This document shows, one piece after another, positions 8,706 through 17,990 of a DNA stretch of 64,000 nucleotides (position 1 is the first letter of the stretch; each line of letters starts with the position of its first letter). The stretch lies in assembly GCF_038096175.1 (NCBI RefSeq), contig NZ_CP151099.1, positions 6,674,001-6,738,000 on the forward strand. The letters are read 5' to 3'. The notes beneath the pieces are model-generated. The model had not been told where the DNA came from. It saw only the letters and a program-made list of their open reading frames with translations, and ran no database searches. The translations under genes and the position numbers were made by a program. Source of the stretch: Nostoc sp. UHCC 0302. Its GTDB lineage: Bacteria > Cyanobacteriota > Cyanobacteriia > Cyanobacteriales > Nostocaceae.

Positions 8706-9422
8706 TTATGCTGCTTCGGTCAGTTTCAAATCCCGCAGGGCGCTAATATCGATTTTAATCGCTGGCCCCATTGTGGCAGCTACATAAAATGTCCGCCAAT
8801 AACGACCTTTGGCTCCTGAAGGACGGTTACGGTCAATCGTCTCTTGCAATGCCTTCAGGTTTACTAACAAATCTTCAGGCGAGAAGGATGCCTTACCAAA
8901 CATAACATGGACAATACCCGTTCGATCAGCTCGGAACTCTAATTTACCAGCTTTGAATTCAGCGATCGCACTTGCTATGTCAAATGTCACTGTTCCACCC
9001 TTGGGAGATGGCATCAAACCACGAGGCCCAAGTAACTTACCCAGCTTCGCCACCTGTGGCATCACATCTGGTGTGGCAATCAGCTTGTCAAAGTCCATCC
9101 TGCCTTTTTGAATTTCGTCAATCAGCTCTTCTGAACCCGCTATATCAGCACCAGCAAGAGTTGCTTCGTTTACCTTTTCACCTCTAGCAATTACCGCCAC
9201 CCGAACGATTTGTCCTGTGCCTTTGGGCAATGCCACGGTTGTTCGCAACTGTTGATCTGTATACTTCGGGTCAATTCCCAGCCGAATGTGCGCTTCAGCG
9301 GCTTCAGAGAATTTAGCTGTTGCTGTGTCTTTGAGCAAGGATAACGCTTCTAAGGGTTGATAATCCCTGTCTTCTACTTTTTCTTGCAAAGCCTGCAAGC
9401 GGCGTGATAATTTTTTTACCAT
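8706..9422 (-). CDS. rplA: 50S ribosomal protein L1
   Basis: This 238-residue protein forms the L1 stalk that helps release E-site tRNA. The start is ATG 9422 ([12 protein letters not shown]), with AGGAG six bases upstream; extending to 9464 would add residues not found in L1. The family signatures [19 protein letters not shown] and [11 protein letters not shown] are clear. It lies 111 bases after rplK in the usual L11-L1 order. In other bacteria L1 represses its own mRNA; no such site was identified here. Confidence 0.99.
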   Translation of the reverse strand: MVKKLSRRLQALQEKVEDRDYQPLEALSLLKDTATAKFSEAAEAHIRLGIDPKYTDQQLRTTVALPKGTGQIVRVAVIARGEKVNEATLAGADIAGSEELIDEIQKGRMDFDKLIATPDVMPQVAKLGKLLGPRGLMPSPKGGTVTFDIASAIAEFKAGKLEFRADRTGIVHVMFGKASFSPEDLLVNLKALQETIDRNRPSGAKGRYWRTFYVAATMGPAIKIDISALRDLKLTEAA

Positions 9423-9533
9423 TTTTTCTCCTGGGGTAATTCCGAAGCTTTGCCTCTCCCCCAATTCAATTTGGGATTTTAGATTGGGATTTTGGATTGA
9501 GTTGAATTTTTAACTCAAGAACTCATCACTTTT

Positions 9534-9959
9534 TTAGTCTGTGACTGTTACGCCCATATTCTTGGCAGTTCCTGCCACAATCTTCATTGCCGCATCTATG
9601 TCATTGGCATTGAGATCGGGCAGTTTGGTTTGGGCTATTTCTTGCAATTGCGCTTTGCTAATTGACCCAACTTTCTTTTTGTTGGGTTCATTAGAACCTT
9701 TTTCAATTTTCGCTGCCTTGCGAATTAGCACTGATGCTGGTGGTGTTTTGAGGACAAATGTAAAACTCCGGTCTTCAAAAACCGAAATTTCTACAGGTAT
9801 CACCATCCCCACTTGATCTGCTGTTTTAGCGTTATATTCCTTGCAGAACATCATAATATTAACACCATGTTGACCCAGTGCAGGGCCTACCGGCGGTGCT
9901 GGATTGGCTTTTCCAGCATTCAGGGCCAACTTAATGACCGCTACTACTTTTTTCGCCAT
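9534..9959 (-). CDS. rplK: 50S ribosomal protein L11
   Basis: This 141-residue protein is of normal length, with N-terminal [33 protein letters not shown] and the C-terminal rRNA-binding domain ending [14 protein letters not shown]. It forms the GTPase-associated centre with 23S rRNA. It starts six bases after the nusG stop, so the two are co-transcribed. Confidence 0.99.
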   Translation of the reverse strand: MAKKVVAVIKLALNAGKANPAPPVGPALGQHGVNIMMFCKEYNAKTADQVGMVIPVEISVFEDRSFTFVLKTPPASVLIRKAAKIEKGSNEPNKKKVGSISKAQLQEIAQTKLPDLNANDIDAAMKIVAGTAKNMGVTVTD

Positions 9960-9965
9960 TTGTAT

Positions 9966-10607
9966 TTAGCTCTGTTTCTCTACCTGATTAAATTCCAATT
10001 CTACTGGTGTATCCCTACCAAAAATCGAGAGCAAGGCTTTGAGTTTACTCCGTTCTGGAGATACTTCAATTACCTCGCCTTCAAAGTCTTTAAAGGGGCC
10101 AGAAAGTACGATTATCTTATCACCAGCAGCCATATCAATTTTGACAACTGGCTCCTGTTCGGCAGTTTGTTTGAATATGCGTTCTACTTCTGAATTACTC
10201 AGGGGTATCGGGTTGACATGACCGCGACCCCTGCCGCTACCACGTTTTTGCTCCGAACCCACAAAATTAATTACGTGGGAAGTGTTCCGCACTACCTGCC
10301 AAGTATCATCATCCATCATCATCCGCACCAGCACATAGCCAGGAAAAACTTTTTCTGCCGTATGCTGGCGACTGCCATCTTTACGGATTTTCACCGCTGG
10401 CGTGTGTGGAATTTCTACCTGGACAATTTTTTCGGCCACATCAAAAGTTTGGATGCGTTGCTCCAAGTTAGTTTTAACACGCTTTTCACAGCCTGAGGCT
10501 ACTTGCACCGCATACCAGCGTGCTTCGTTTGAAGCTGTTTCTGCGGTTTCTCCTGTTTCCTCCGACTGCAACGTGGAGTTATATGGTTCGTCTGTTGCAG
10601 AAGTCAT
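9966..10607 (-). CDS. nusG: Transcription termination/antitermination factor NusG
   Basis: The product is 213 residues from ATG 10607, whose A overlaps the secE TGA (TGATG). A 254-residue reading would run through secE in another frame and is rejected. After an acidic Ser/Glu tail the NGN domain begins at RWYAVQVASGCEKRVKTNLE and contains VFPGYVLVRM; the KOW domain follows (AAGDKIIVLSGPFKDFEGEV). NusG binds RNA polymerase and couples it to ribosomes or Rho. The 1-base overlap indicates translational coupling to secE. Confidence 0.98.
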   Translation of the reverse strand: MTSATDEPYNSTLQSEETGETAETASNEARWYAVQVASGCEKRVKTNLEQRIQTFDVAEKIVQVEIPHTPAVKIRKDGSRQHTAEKVFPGYVLVRMMMDDDTWQVVRNTSHVINFVGSEQKRGSGRGRGHVNPIPLSNSEVERIFKQTAEQEPVVKIDMAAGDKIIVLSGPFKDFEGEVIEVSPERSKLKALLSIFGRDTPVELEFNQVEKQS

Positions 10608-10828
10608 CAGAACACCTGTTTCGCTGCCCAAGCAAACAATCCATCGACCAAATATATCAAAGATGCGGAGAGTATAACCATTAACAATACGGCAGCTGAT
10701 TCGCTTACCACCTGCTTGCGACTGGGCCAAACTACTTTCTCAAGTTCTTCTCTGGTTCCTTGTACGAAGTTGCCAAAGCTGAACCCATTTGTAGTTTCTG
10801 GCAATTCTGCTTCATTTTTTTTGGCCAC
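10607..10828 (-). CDS. secE: Preprotein translocase subunit SecE
   Basis: This 73-residue protein has the amphipathic segment FVQGTREELEKVVWPSRKQVVSES, with the conserved V-W-P, followed by a single membrane helix (VLLMVILSASLIYLVDGLFAWA). It is the short one-helix form normal outside enterobacteria. SecE clamps the SecY channel for protein export into and across plasma and thylakoid membranes. It directly precedes nusG, the classic arrangement. Confidence 0.97.
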   Translation of the reverse strand: MAKKNEAELPETTNGFSFGNFVQGTREELEKVVWPSRKQVVSESAAVLLMVILSASLIYLVDGLFAWAAKQVF

Positions 10829-11019
10829 GGCCGTTTATCCCCCCGTTTTTGATACAGCTATACCCTGCTAATTTTCAATCAGGCTCACAGCTTTTATCTC
10901 ATCCCATTCATTGGAGGAAAATAAAGCTGTAAATACAAAAGTTATACCCGAAATCATTAGCGCTAACTGCTATGTTAGCAGTTGCGTAATTTTTTCGGGC
11001 TTTATCTTTTGTTCTTGAG

Positions 11020-11092
11020 CGCGCCCTGGAGGACTTGAACCCCCGACATCAGGTTTTGGAGACCTGCGTTCTACCAACTGAACTAAGAGCGC
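11020..11092 (-). tRNA. trnW: tRNA-Trp (anticodon CCA)
   Basis: This 73-nt cloverleaf has acceptor stem GCGCTCT pairing with AGGGCGC, discriminator G, D-arm AGTTCAGTTGGTAGAAC, anticodon loop CTCCAAA and T-arm GGGGGTTCAAGTCCTCC. No CCA is encoded. It sits between rplS and secE, as in many bacteria. Confidence 0.97.
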
Positions 11093-11241
11093 ACAAGCTG
11101 TTTTTGATTTAGTCATTGCGCTGAACTAAATTTCAGTTTAACGCAATATTTGACTATTATATCTTAATTTTGTCGAGGGAACAAATCAGCGGCAGGAGCC
11201 GCCTCATGTTAGGTATTTCTCCCATAGTCGAGAATGGCAAA

Positions 11242-11604
11242 TTACAAAGGACGGTCAAAGCGTTGTTTGATCCGGGTTGCTTTGCCAACGCGACCGCGAA
11301 GATAATACAGTTTAGCACGCCGTACCTTACCGCGACGCAATACTTTGATGCTATCAATCCGGGGAGAATGCAACAAAAATACCCGCTCAACGCCAACACC
11401 TTGAAAAACCTTGCGGACTGTAATAGTCTCGTTAATACCGCCATTGCGTTTCGCGATCACCACCCCTTCATAGGGCTGGACACGGAATTTTTCGCCTTCC
11501 TTGATTTTTACTCCGACTTTAACCGTATCGCCGACGTAAATTTCGGGCAGATTAGTTTTTAGTTGTTCCGCTTCGATAGAGCGGATAATCTCTTGAGCGT
11601 TCAT
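11242..11604 (-). CDS. rplS: 50S ribosomal protein L19
   Basis: This 120-residue protein carries the L19 core: [52 protein letters not shown] and the basic [18 protein letters not shown]. It lies at the 30S/50S interface. The gene is the most upstream of this minus-strand block and is separated from secE by trnW. Confidence 0.99.
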   Translation of the reverse strand: MNAQEIIRSIEAEQLKTNLPEIYVGDTVKVGVKIKEGEKFRVQPYEGVVIAKRNGGINETITVRKVFQGVGVERVFLLHSPRIDSIKVLRRGKVRRAKLYYLRGRVGKATRIKQRFDRPL

Positions 11605-11988
11605 TGTCTATTTACTAAAAAAAACTCACGATCATCAATCATAAATCTTAACCGCTTAGCAGTCCAGTTAACCATTGAGATTCAAAGTGACTGGGGACTG
11701 GGGATTGGGGACACTTCTCTACGAGAGGCTGCGCTCTAAGCGCAGCTATGCCGCAGGCTTTACGACAGGCGGTAGTTGAGCGTAGTCGAAACTCAGTGCA
11801 TCGTTGGGGAATTAGGTATTAGGGACTGGGGGAGAAGGGAGAAAAGTTAAAAATTCAAGGGGATGGTTCTTCCCTTTCACGAATACTCAGTAACCATTAC
11901 CCAGTTCCCAGTCCCCAAACTTTTCTGGTATGAGTGCCTTGTAATAATAAAGAGTGCTACAAAAGACTAGACCACCAGTATAAAGTTT
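11605..11988. other. Intergenic region with dispersed repeats
   Basis: This stretch of about 380 bp has no gene. It contains short G-rich runs of the GGGGACTGGGGATTGG kind (11690-11710, 11820-11840) and the dispersed repeat at 11712-11757. The promoters of rplS (minus) and the GT2 gene (plus) must lie here but are not obvious. Confidence 0.5.
11712..11757 (+). repeat. 45-bp dispersed repeat, copy 1
   Basis: The unit begins CACTTCTCTACGAGAGGCTG and continues to GCAGCTATGCCGCAGG. An inverted copy lies at 45643-45689 with one mismatch. It contains a GCGC...GCGC hairpin and no gene. Confidence 0.75.
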
Positions 11989-12933
11989 ATGAAATTTAGC
12001 GTCGTTATCAGTACTTACAATCGCCTCAATCTATTACAAAGAGCTATTAATTCTGCTCTTAACCAAACGATTAAGTGTGAGGTAGTAGTTGCCGACGATT
12101 GTTCGTCTGATGACACAGAAACTTATGTAAAAAGCTTAGGTAATAGCGTTGTTTATTATCGAAATGAGGTCAATCAAGGTCATGCAGCAACGGTAAATGC
12201 TGGAGTTGCAAAAGCTAGCGGCGACTGGATTAAATTTTTGGATGATGACGACTACTTAGCTCTCAATTGTTTGGAAGAGATGGTAAAAGCGATCGCACTT
12301 TGTCCTGATGCTGTCATTTGCTCTTGTGTTGCGGCTCAAGTCGATGGTAATGAAGTTGAACTCAGTCGCACGCCGCAGCTTGGCCCTGGATTAGCTTTTT
12401 ATATTCCTCAAGCCGATATTCACTACGGTATGCTCTTAGAGCTTGTACCTTTTGGCACGCCTGCACAAGTAGCTTGCAGCCGCGAAGCTTTTCTGCAAAC
12501 TGGTGGTTGGGATTCTACACTTGATGCTAACTGTGATGATATTGATTCTTGGATTCGCATTGCTCAGTTTGGCCATGCCATTTTCCTGAATCAGTGTCTT
12601 GCTTATCGCACTATCTGGCCCGGCGCGTATAATCAAAAATTTTCTTTGTCTCGACGGTTGACTACAAATATCTTGATGAAAGAGAAGATTTACGCTTTGG
12701 TGGACAAAGAACACCGCTCAGAAATTCCTCTGCTTCAAGATATAAAAAATTATCTGAAACTACATTGGCTTCTAGTAGCACTGAAACAAAAGAATATTAA
12801 GAGCTTTGTGTCAATTATAGATCCGTCTGTATTTTCTCCTCAACCTTGGAAGTTTTTGTTAACTGCTGTCTTATCGCGTCGCTCCCAAGGAGAAAATGCT
12901 CTGATTCGCAAATTTGTGTTAATTGATTCCTAA
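11989..12933 (+). CDS. Glycosyltransferase family 2
   Basis: This 314-residue protein has a GT-A fold. It opens with FSVVISTYNRLNLLQRAINSALNQT, has the nucleotide-binding ADDCSSDDT, and the metal-binding DxD-type FLDDDDYLAL. An acidic catalytic segment DANCDDIDSWIRIAQFG follows. No membrane helix is seen, so it is a cytoplasmic enzyme adding a sugar from a nucleotide donor to a polysaccharide or lipid acceptor. Donor and acceptor cannot be read from sequence. It may work with the GT4 enzyme 520 bp downstream on the same strand, though that gap and a MITE-like element argue against a tight operon. Confidence 0.9.
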   Translation: MKFSVVISTYNRLNLLQRAINSALNQTIKCEVVVADDCSSDDTETYVKSLGNSVVYYRNEVNQGHAATVNAGVAKASGDWIKFLDDDDYLALNCLEEMVKAIALCPDAVICSCVAAQVDGNEVELSRTPQLGPGLAFYIPQADIHYGMLLELVPFGTPAQVACSREAFLQTGGWDSTLDANCDDIDSWIRIAQFGHAIFLNQCLAYRTIWPGAYNQKFSLSRRLTTNILMKEKIYALVDKEHRSEIPLLQDIKNYLKLHWLLVALKQKNIKSFVSIIDPSVFSPQPWKFLLTAVLSRRSQGENALIRKFVLIDS

Positions 12934-13455
12934 TTATTTAAGGATTTGCAATAGTTTTTGCTATCACAGATACAGTATCTTCACCATGCCTGTGTAATAT
13001 TTATTTTGTTAGTGATAAATAGTTTTCAGTAATGACCTGAAAAGTAATGAAACAGAGGATTTTTGGTAAAATATGCCAGGATTAAATGTATTGAAATACA
13101 TTATTTAGTAATTAGAAAATAAATTAATAAGACTGTATATCATGAAGGAGTGAAGAAAGCGAAGTAGCTGGTTACAACTGTAAGTGGTCAGTTGTACATT
13201 TCTTGTTAGCTATTTTTGAGTATTCACAAATATCCCTGATGATTATGATTATTAACACCTAGTTATACCAATTTGATTAGTGATTCCGATAGATGGAGCG
13301 CTCACAGCGATTATCAATAACTCTTTCACAATGAGTTTTGGAAAGTTCTGAGCTTCCTATGTCCTAAGCGGAAAAGGCTTGGCTCAAACTTTCCGTAAAT
13401 TCCAAAATCAAAATGGTATTAATTATCTTATTTTTTTACATACCTTTCAGAAATT
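12934..13455. other. Gene-free region between two glycosyltransferases
   Basis: These 520 AT-rich bases contain a short perfect hairpin (TACAACTG with CAGTTGTA, about 13173-13196) and a MITE-like element at 13266-13418. No ORF of credible composition is present. Confidence 0.55.
13266..13418. mobile_element. MITE-like element with TACCA termini
   Basis: The left end is TACCAATTTGATT; the reverse complement of the right end is TACCATTTTGATT, 12 of 13 matching. The element is about 153 bp, codes for nothing, and ends 37 bases before the GT4 start, so it supplies part of that gene's leader. Its termini resemble those of the element at 7223-7323. Confidence 0.5.
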
Positions 13456-14511
13456 ATGCGAATAATACATATTTTGAACCATGTTCAAGAGATAGGTAAT
13501 GGTATTGTAAATGTCGCAGTGGATCTGGCTTGTCTACAGGAAAAAACGGGTCATGAGGTCGCGGTAGTATCTGCTGGTGGAGAATACGAAGCATTACTAG
13601 CCGATTGTGGCGTCAAACACTACCAACTAGACCAAAGCCGGCAACCGATAAGTATTATGAAAGCGGGCGTTCGTTATCGAGCGATCGCAGCAGAATTTCA
13701 GCCGGATATTGTTCATGCTCATATGATGACGGGAATAGTACTAGCACGTATTCTCAAATCTAACTATGCTTTAGTTTCCACAGTACATAATGAATTTCAG
13801 CGTGCTAGCCTGCTGATGGGTTTAGCTGATAGAGTAATTGCTGTCAGCAAGGCTGTGCAATCATCAATGGCACAGCGGGGTATCCCAGAAAGCAAGTTAC
13901 GGGTAGTCTGCAATGGGACTTTAGGTAGTCCACGAACTCGGCAAATACAAGATTATCAACCTTTACCATTACAGCGTCCGGCGATCGCTACTGTAGCCGG
14001 AATGTATAAACGCAAGGGAATTGCTGAATTAATCGCCGCTTTTGAGCAAATAGCCCCAGATTTTCCCCAAGCGCATCTTTATTTGGTAGGAAATGGGCCT
14101 GACAGAGAGCTATTTGAAGCGCAAGCACAAGCAACTTCTGTAGCAGAACGTATTCATTTCGAGGGCTTCCAACCAGAACCGCAACGCTATTTAAAATCTT
14201 GTGACATATTTGTGCTAGCTTCTCACCGTGACCCTTGCCCATTGGTACTTTCCGAAGCTAGAGAAGCCGGAGCTGCAATCATTGGTACTCAAGTAGACGG
14301 CATTCCTGAAGCTTTGGAATATGGGCAAGCAGGACTATTAGTACCAGCAAAAGATAGTAATAGTTTGGCCAAGGTCTTAGTGGAATTACTGAGTAATTCT
14401 GAGATGCTGCACGAGTGGAAACAGCGATCGCATCAAAATTTAGAGTGGTTGAATGTTGCCCGCGTTCATCAGCAAACGCTGGCAGTTTATCGTGAGTTAA
14501 TTGCAGGATGA
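13456..14511 (+). CDS. Glycosyltransferase family 4
   Basis: This 351-residue protein has a GT-B fold. The N-terminal half has the donor/acceptor glycine-rich start IGNGIVNVAVDLACL and PDIVHAHMMTGI. The C-terminal half has VAGMYKRKGIAELIAAF, LVGNGPDRELFEAQA and the E-x7-E nucleotide-sugar motif SEAREAGAAIIGTQVDGIPE. It probably makes a cell-surface or exopolysaccharide linkage. The specific sugar cannot be assigned. It lies on the same strand as the GT2 gene, with an intervening mobile element. Confidence 0.92.
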   Translation: MRIIHILNHVQEIGNGIVNVAVDLACLQEKTGHEVAVVSAGGEYEALLADCGVKHYQLDQSRQPISIMKAGVRYRAIAAEFQPDIVHAHMMTGIVLARILKSNYALVSTVHNEFQRASLLMGLADRVIAVSKAVQSSMAQRGIPESKLRVVCNGTLGSPRTRQIQDYQPLPLQRPAIATVAGMYKRKGIAELIAAFEQIAPDFPQAHLYLVGNGPDRELFEAQAQATSVAERIHFEGFQPEPQRYLKSCDIFVLASHRDPCPLVLSEAREAGAAIIGTQVDGIPEALEYGQAGLLVPAKDSNSLAKVLVELLSNSEMLHEWKQRSHQNLEWLNVARVHQQTLAVYRELIAG

Positions 14512-14575
14512 GGGCATAGGGCATAGGGAGCAGGGTAAGAATAGATATTAACTCTTGACTCCTGCTTTCTGCCTC

Positions 14576-17500
14576 TTACCTCCTATCTCCTGTTTCCTGT
14601 CTTTTCTCTTCCTTTGTGTCCTTTGCGGTAGCCTGCGGCAAGCCGCTTGTGCGTCTACGTTTCAAAAACTTAGATTTTCTTATACCAGCAAAGGTGTAAT
14701 AAAACCTTTTCTGCAATCCACGTAGCCCAGCTGCCACTGGTTTTCCCCAATTACCACCTAGAACATCGTGCAGCAGAATATAAAAACAGGGGATGATAAA
14801 CAGTGTTAGGAATGTAGCGATCGCCATTCCAAAGAAAACGACAATCCCCAAAGGCTGCAAAAACTCTGAACCTTCCCCAATCCCCAACGCTAAAGGAAAC
14901 AGCCCCAAGATAGTCGTGACTGTAGTCATGATAATCGGGCGTAAGCGTTGCGGAGCAGCTTTCATGATGGCAATTTGGCGAGTACAATCTTCTTCTTCGC
15001 GAATTTGGTTCGCTAATTCCACCATCAAAATCCCTGCGTTCACCACAATTCCCACTAGCAGCACTACGCCAACAATTACAGTTGCACCAATCGCCGTTTG
15101 GGTAATGTAAAGTCCAAAAAGTCCTCCAGCTAAAGCTAGCGGCACAGTAAACATAATTACCAACGGGTCAATCAGCGAATTGTATTGTACCGCCATCACG
15201 ACGAAGATTAAAAACGTTGCTAACGCTCCCAAAGTTTTTAAAGCATCCTGAAGCTGATTATTAGTTTCCTGGGCAGAACTAGGCACAATTGAAACGCCAT
15301 CAGGTAAGTCTACGCTTTTGAGTACCTCATTGACTTCTGCTATGGCTTCACTCAGACTAACTCCCTCGTTGAGGTTGCCTGCTACAACAAAAGCTTGGCG
15401 CTGATTAATCCGCTGCACCTCCCCAGGGGCTTGACCTTCTTCAATGCGGGCAACATCTGAAAGGCGAATCAGTTGATTGTTTTGTGTAAATAGGGGTAAT
15501 TGCTCTAACTGAGAAGGTCGCTGAATCGCTTCTTTATTTAGCTGTACCCGCACATCAACCAATCGGTTACCGCGTTGTATTTGCGTGGGAACTGAACCTT
15601 CAATTGCTGTTTGAATGGTTGCACCAATTTGCTGAGCAGTCAGCCCTAAAGCCGAAACCCGTTCCCAGTCTGGGCGAATTTGGATTTCCGGTTGCCTGGG
15701 GTCGGCGTCTGGTCGGAATGTCGCTAGTGTTGCCCTTTCCTGTAAAGCTTGCAGCACTTGCGCCCCTGCTTGGGTTAAGTTTTCTTCATTCTCACCTTGG
15801 AGGATGACATCAACTTCTGACCCTTGCACTGGGGAATTACTCAAGATTAAACCCCGCACTTGTCCAGGATTGAGGCGTAGTAGAATCCCTGCCAAGTTGA
15901 GTTTGTTAAATTGCTGAGTTACTTTTTTAACGAAAGCTTCGACATCTGTCCCTGGTTTGAGATTGATGGTGCTGCTGGCACGTAAAGGATTCTCTGTAGT
16001 ATTGTTGCCAAACAGATTACCCCCGACAGTTGTGAAAGTAGAGGCAGTTTCTGGTTGTTTGAGCAAAATGTCATCGACAATTTGCATAACTTTCTCAGAA
16101 GTTGCCAAAGGTGTACCAGGAGGAAATTGCGCTCTTAAGTTGGCTTGGCCAGTACTAATCCGGGGTAAAATTTCTTGGGGAATTTGACCAAACATAAACA
16201 CGCTGCCGCCGCCGAGAATTAGCAAAGCAGCAGTAACTACGAAAAGCCGATAGCGTAAAATCTTGGTTAAAACGTAGCCGTATCCCCGCGTCACATCTTC
16301 AAAGCGGTGATTAAACTGTTTAAGTAACCAAAATTCGCTGATTCGACTAGACCAGCTAATTCCCAAAAGCCGAGAACTCAGCATCGGTACTACTGTAATT
16401 GCGACGACAAGGGAAGCTGCTACTGCAAAGCTAATTGTCAGAATCAGTTCATTAAATAGCAGTGCGATAAAGCCGCCAATTAACAGGAATGGTACTACAG
16501 AAACTAAATTGGCTCCTGTAGCAGCAACTAAGGCAGATTCAACTTCTTGCGAAGCAGTAATCGCACTGTCAATAAAGAATTTTTTATTGGGGGTTCTCAC
16601 TTTTTCCCCCTCTTCCCTTCTCCCTTTATCTATCTCTCTCTGATTGGGAGTCATGCCTGTTTTTTCGGAAATGTTCTCCAAAATCACAACAGATGTATCA
16701 ATTGCTTGACCAACTCCCAATGTCAGACCTGCCAAACTGAATACGTTCAAAGTCAAGCCAAAGATTTTCATCAGAGCGATCGCTGCCAGCGTACACAGCG
16801 GTATTGTGATACTGATAATCAATGTTTGCCTGATTGATCCCAGAAATAACAATACTGCTGCTGCTGCTAACAATGCCCCAGAAATCCCAGAGAAGATGAC
16901 ATCATTTAAAGAATTGCGGATGAAGACTGATTCATCTGTGGTGGGACTTAAAGTCATGTCCGCTGGAATCAAACCTGATTGCTGTAATTGCTCAATTCGC
17001 TTTTTCACCAAATCTACAACTGTAATTGTGTTGGCTTCTGGTTGCTTTTGAATTGACACTTTCACAGCAGGCTGACGGTTGAGGTAGACAAATACTCGTT
17101 GTTCTTCTGTATCGTCGATTACCTCAGCAAAGTCTCGCATATAGACGCGGCGGGTAAGGGATGAGGGGGAAGCAGGGGAGGCAGGGGAGGAAACTTCTAG
17201 GGAGAGGTTTTCAATTTCCCTCGCTTCTCGGAAGCGTCCTACAGTCCGAGTTAATGGCTCGGAATTTTGCCCCAATATCCGACCACCAGAAGTATCTTGG
17301 TTACGAGATGTTAGTTCATTGAGTACATTATTTAACCCCACACCCAAAGCTTGCAAACGGTTTAAGTCAACAAGCACTCGTACTTCTTCCTCAGCACCAC
17401 CAGATACATCAACTGCGGCGACTCCTGGCACGACGCTGAGTTCACGGGTTAATTCTTCATCAGCAAATACACGTAAATCTTTACCTGGGAGGGAAGAAGA

Positions 17501-17959
17501 TGTCAGTGCCAATTCATAAACTGGTAATTGCGAAGGATCGACTTTAAATAAGCGCGGCTCCTCTATGGTCTCTGGCAGTTGTCCTCGCCCTCGGTTAAAG
17601 GCTGCTGTCGCATCGTTGAGCGCTTGATCAATGTCGCCACCAGGTTGGAAGTATAAATCGAGACTAACTTGTCCTTCACGGGTACGTGAGAATACCTGCA
17701 CTACATTTTCGGTTGCTGATAAAGCTTCTTCTAGGGGTCTAGTGATTTCATCTACTGCTACTTCTGGGGAAATACCGGGTGCTTCTAACCGGACGCCAAT
17801 TCGGGGATAGGTAATGGCTGGTAGTAAATCTACTTGGATGGTTGTAAGAAAAAATATTCCTACAACAATTACCGCCACGGTAAGCATGAGTGTGCCAATG
17901 TGCTGACGGATTGCGATCGCGCTGATGCTAAATCCGCCATTATTATTTGCCTGCTGCAT
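14576..17959 (-). CDS. RND-family efflux permease (AcrB-like)
   Basis: This 1127-residue protein has the AcrB layout: TM1 (LMLTVAVIVVGIFFLTTI), a large periplasmic loop, TM2-6, a second periplasmic loop and TM8-12. The TM4 region reads GQAIDTSVVILEN, so only one of the usual two proton-relay aspartates (DD) is present. Two low-complexity insertions stand out: SSPASPASPSSL in the first periplasmic loop, and a Lys/Arg/Glu-rich insert of about 25 residues in the cytoplasmic loop after TM4, both encoded by STRR-like purine-rich DNA. The pump exports hydrophobic compounds with the adaptor 31 bases upstream. No TolC gene is in the window. Confidence 0.95.
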   Translation of the reverse strand: MQQANNNGGFSISAIAIRQHIGTLMLTVAVIVVGIFFLTTIQVDLLPAITYPRIGVRLEAPGISPEVAVDEITRPLEEALSATENVVQVFSRTREGQVSLDLYFQPGGDIDQALNDATAAFNRGRGQLPETIEEPRLFKVDPSQLPVYELALTSSSLPGKDLRVFADEELTRELSVVPGVAAVDVSGGAEEEVRVLVDLNRLQALGVGLNNVLNELTSRNQDTSGGRILGQNSEPLTRTVGRFREAREIENLSLEVSSPASPASPSSLTRRVYMRDFAEVIDDTEEQRVFVYLNRQPAVKVSIQKQPEANTITVVDLVKKRIEQLQQSGLIPADMTLSPTTDESVFIRNSLNDVIFSGISGALLAAAAVLLFLGSIRQTLIISITIPLCTLAAIALMKIFGLTLNVFSLAGLTLGVGQAIDTSVVILENISEKTGMTPNQREIDKGRREEGEKVRTPNKKFFIDSAITASQEVESALVAATGANLVSVVPFLLIGGFIALLFNELILTISFAVAASLVVAITVVPMLSSRLLGISWSSRISEFWLLKQFNHRFEDVTRGYGYVLTKILRYRLFVVTAALLILGGGSVFMFGQIPQEILPRISTGQANLRAQFPPGTPLATSEKVMQIVDDILLKQPETASTFTTVGGNLFGNNTTENPLRASSTINLKPGTDVEAFVKKVTQQFNKLNLAGILLRLNPGQVRGLILSNSPVQGSEVDVILQGENEENLTQAGAQVLQALQERATLATFRPDADPRQPEIQIRPDWERVSALGLTAQQIGATIQTAIEGSVPTQIQRGNRLVDVRVQLNKEAIQRPSQLEQLPLFTQNNQLIRLSDVARIEEGQAPGEVQRINQRQAFVVAGNLNEGVSLSEAIAEVNEVLKSVDLPDGVSIVPSSAQETNNQLQDALKTLGALATFLIFVVMAVQYNSLIDPLVIMFTVPLALAGGLFGLYITQTAIGATVIVGVVLLVGIVVNAGILMVELANQIREEEDCTRQIAIMKAAPQRLRPIIMTTVTTILGLFPLALGIGEGSEFLQPLGIVVFFGMAIATFLTLFIIPCFYILLHDVLGGNWGKPVAAGLRGLQKRFYYTFAGIRKSKFLKRRRTSGLPQATAKDTKEEKRQETGDRR

Positions 17960-17990
17960 CTTTTCAATTCAAATTTCAAAACAACAATTT

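Noticed and set aside
12436-12714. 92-codon minus-strand ORF within the GT2 gene
   Set aside because: Shadow of a well-supported glycosyltransferase.
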